A stretch of 6,041 nucleotides of DNA, taken from NCBI GenBank assembly GCA_025351675.1, contig JANXVK010000197.1:1-6041 (forward strand), read 5' to 3'. Origin of the DNA: Rhizobacter sp. (GTDB lineage Bacteria > Pseudomonadota > Gammaproteobacteria > Burkholderiales > Burkholderiaceae_C). Positions 5,300 through 6,041 of this stretch are shown piece by piece. Position numbers and translations under genes: made by a program. The notes under the pieces are model-generated. The model ran no database searches, was not told the DNA's origin, and saw only the letters and a list, made by a program, of their open reading frames with translations. Every line of letters starts with the position of its first letter. The first letter of the stretch is position 1.

Positions 5300-6041
5300 A
5301 TGTTGACGTTGGACTAGCGCTCTGAACTGGATGCCGTGATGCGCAGGCGTCACGGCAATGCTGCCTTGGCGCGCCGTGCGCGGTGCGTCGTACTTTGGAG
5401 CGACGGAGAACGTCAAGTCGATATTCGCAGCGAGCTTGCCTGCAACGGCGAGTTCGTTTCTAATTGGACTTCGGCGTTCGAGGCGCAAGGGCTGGCCGGA
5501 CTGGTGTCGCCGCATTTTGGTCGCGCGCCCAAGACGCCGGTGGGCAAGCTCGATGCTCGGGTTTCAAACCGAACACTCAAGCACACCCCCCGCTACGGCT
5601 CGACGCATTGGAGCCGCCGCAAGCTGGCTGGCAAACTCGGCGACGTGTCCTCTTCGACCGTCCAGCGCATTTGGCGCAAACATGTCATGCGCCCTCATCG
5701 GCTCGATACCCACATGATCTCCAACGACCCGGACTTCGAGACCAAGGCGGCCGACGTGATCGGCCTGTACCTAAACCCGCCCGCGCACGCTGCCGTGTTC
5801 TGCGTGGACGAGAACACGGCCATCCAGGCGCTGGACCGCAAGGACCGGATTGCCGCCGCCGTCGCCCGGGCGCGCCGAAAGCCACGGCTTCAAATACAAG
5901 CGCAACGGCACGCTGAGCATGTTCACAAGCGCAACGGCACGCGGGGCCTGTTCGCCGCGCTCAACACCAGCACTGGCGAAGTGCTGGGCGAGACCGCCGC
6001 CCGCCAAACCAGTGGGCAGTTCGTGACCTTCCTCGAAGACA
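5300..6041 (+). mobile_element. IS630-family insertion sequence remnant (left part; right end outside window)
   Basis: The extent given is that of the recognisable transposase sequence. IS630-family elements insert at TA and carry short terminal inverted repeats; I could not identify the left terminal repeat between 5129 and 5300 with confidence, and the right end lies beyond the window, so the true boundaries are unknown. The element lies 171 bp beyond the ScyD-like gene in the same orientation. Confidence 0.6.
5300..6041 (+). pseudogene. IS630-family transposase, degraded, runs off right edge
   Basis: One plus-strand frame stays open from 5318 to the edge, and its translation matches the IS630 transposase pattern. 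An N-terminal helix-turn-helix region (about residues 10-55 from the ATG at 5339, VSNWTSAFEAQGLAGL) is followed by GSTHWSRRKLAGKLGD, TVQRIWRKH, then SNDPDFETKAADVIGLYLNP and VFCVDENTAIQALDRKDR. Asp157 of VDEN is the expected first catalytic residue of the DDE triad; the usual next residue is K, here N. Homologues continue with LPLSPGRAE-HGF, which here appears only in another frame (5850-5924). A one-base insertion in 5849-5861 shifts the frame, and a 29-bp tandem duplication (5896-5953) shifts it back, so residues 171-195 are nonsense before GLFAALNTSTGEVLGETAAR resumes. Upstream, ATG 5300 reads MLTLD, then TAG (5315-5317), where homologues lead into RSELDAVMRRR, suggesting a lost start and use of ATG 5339 at best. 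Probably non-functional. Confidence 0.8.
5896..5953 (+). repeat. 29-bp tandem duplication inside the transposase
   Basis: Copy one (5896-5924) and copy two (5925-5953) abut exactly and differ at three of 29 positions (5914/5943, 5916/5945, 5919/5948). The first 18 bases, ACAAGCGCAACGGCACGC, are identical. Each copy encodes a version of the YKRNGT..xxF segment: KRNGTLSMF in the first and KRNGTRGLF in the second. The length of 29 changes the reading frame by two. Confidence 0.85.

Noticed and set aside
5358..5916. Two overlapping plus-strand frames (5358-5717 and 5464-5916) in the IS region
   Set aside because: Both are shadows. The IS630 transposase motifs lie in the third frame, which has no stop before the window edge.
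1..6041. CRISPR array, tRNA, rRNA or prophage attachment site
   Set aside because: No regularly spaced repeats, cloverleaf structures or conserved rRNA segments were seen on either strand.

Overview
The window reads as chromosomal DNA of a high-GC Gram-negative bacterium, most likely a betaproteobacterium of the Burkholderiales. This rests on GC-rich codon use, three Sec-type signal peptides ending in A-x-A, GGAG/AGGA ribosome sites and the style of the intergenic DNA. Taxonomy is an inference; no rRNA or other marker gene is present.

Layout from left to right. (1) Positions 1-294, minus strand: the first 98 codons of an exported MBL-fold metallo-hydrolase that continues off the left edge. 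(2) Positions 295-832: a spacer holding a candidate promoter and ribosome site for that gene, a repeated and inverted GAACGACCGCT-type motif, and a GC-rich hairpin just after the next gene. (3) Positions 833-3286, minus strand: a complete 817-residue secreted beta-propeller protein with ten BNR/Asp-box motifs (sortilin/Vps10-like 'WD40/YVTN/BNR-like' class). (4) Positions 3287-4006: a 720-bp divergent spacer with a hairpin-rich 5' leader on the minus side and a candidate sigma-70 promoter on the plus side. (5) Positions 4007-5128, plus strand: a complete 373-residue secreted ScyD/ScyE-family beta-propeller. (6) Positions about 5300-6041, plus strand: the 5' two thirds of a decayed IS630-family transposase running off the right edge. 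It carries an in-frame amber codon near its N-terminus, a one-base insertion and a 29-bp tandem duplication; the last two cancel so that the frame reopens.

How the parts relate. All three host genes encode proteins with export signals, and two are beta-propellers transcribed divergently from one spacer, so this is a small neighbourhood of envelope or extracellular proteins. The spacing and the hairpin at 804-823 suggest the BNR and MBL genes are separate transcription units, not one operon. No substrate or pathway can be assigned from sequence alone. I see no tRNA, rRNA, CRISPR array or recognised defence or biosynthetic system. The most unusual signal is the transposase lesion pair (+1 and +29 bases), which garbles about 25 codons yet leaves the reading frame open to the edge.
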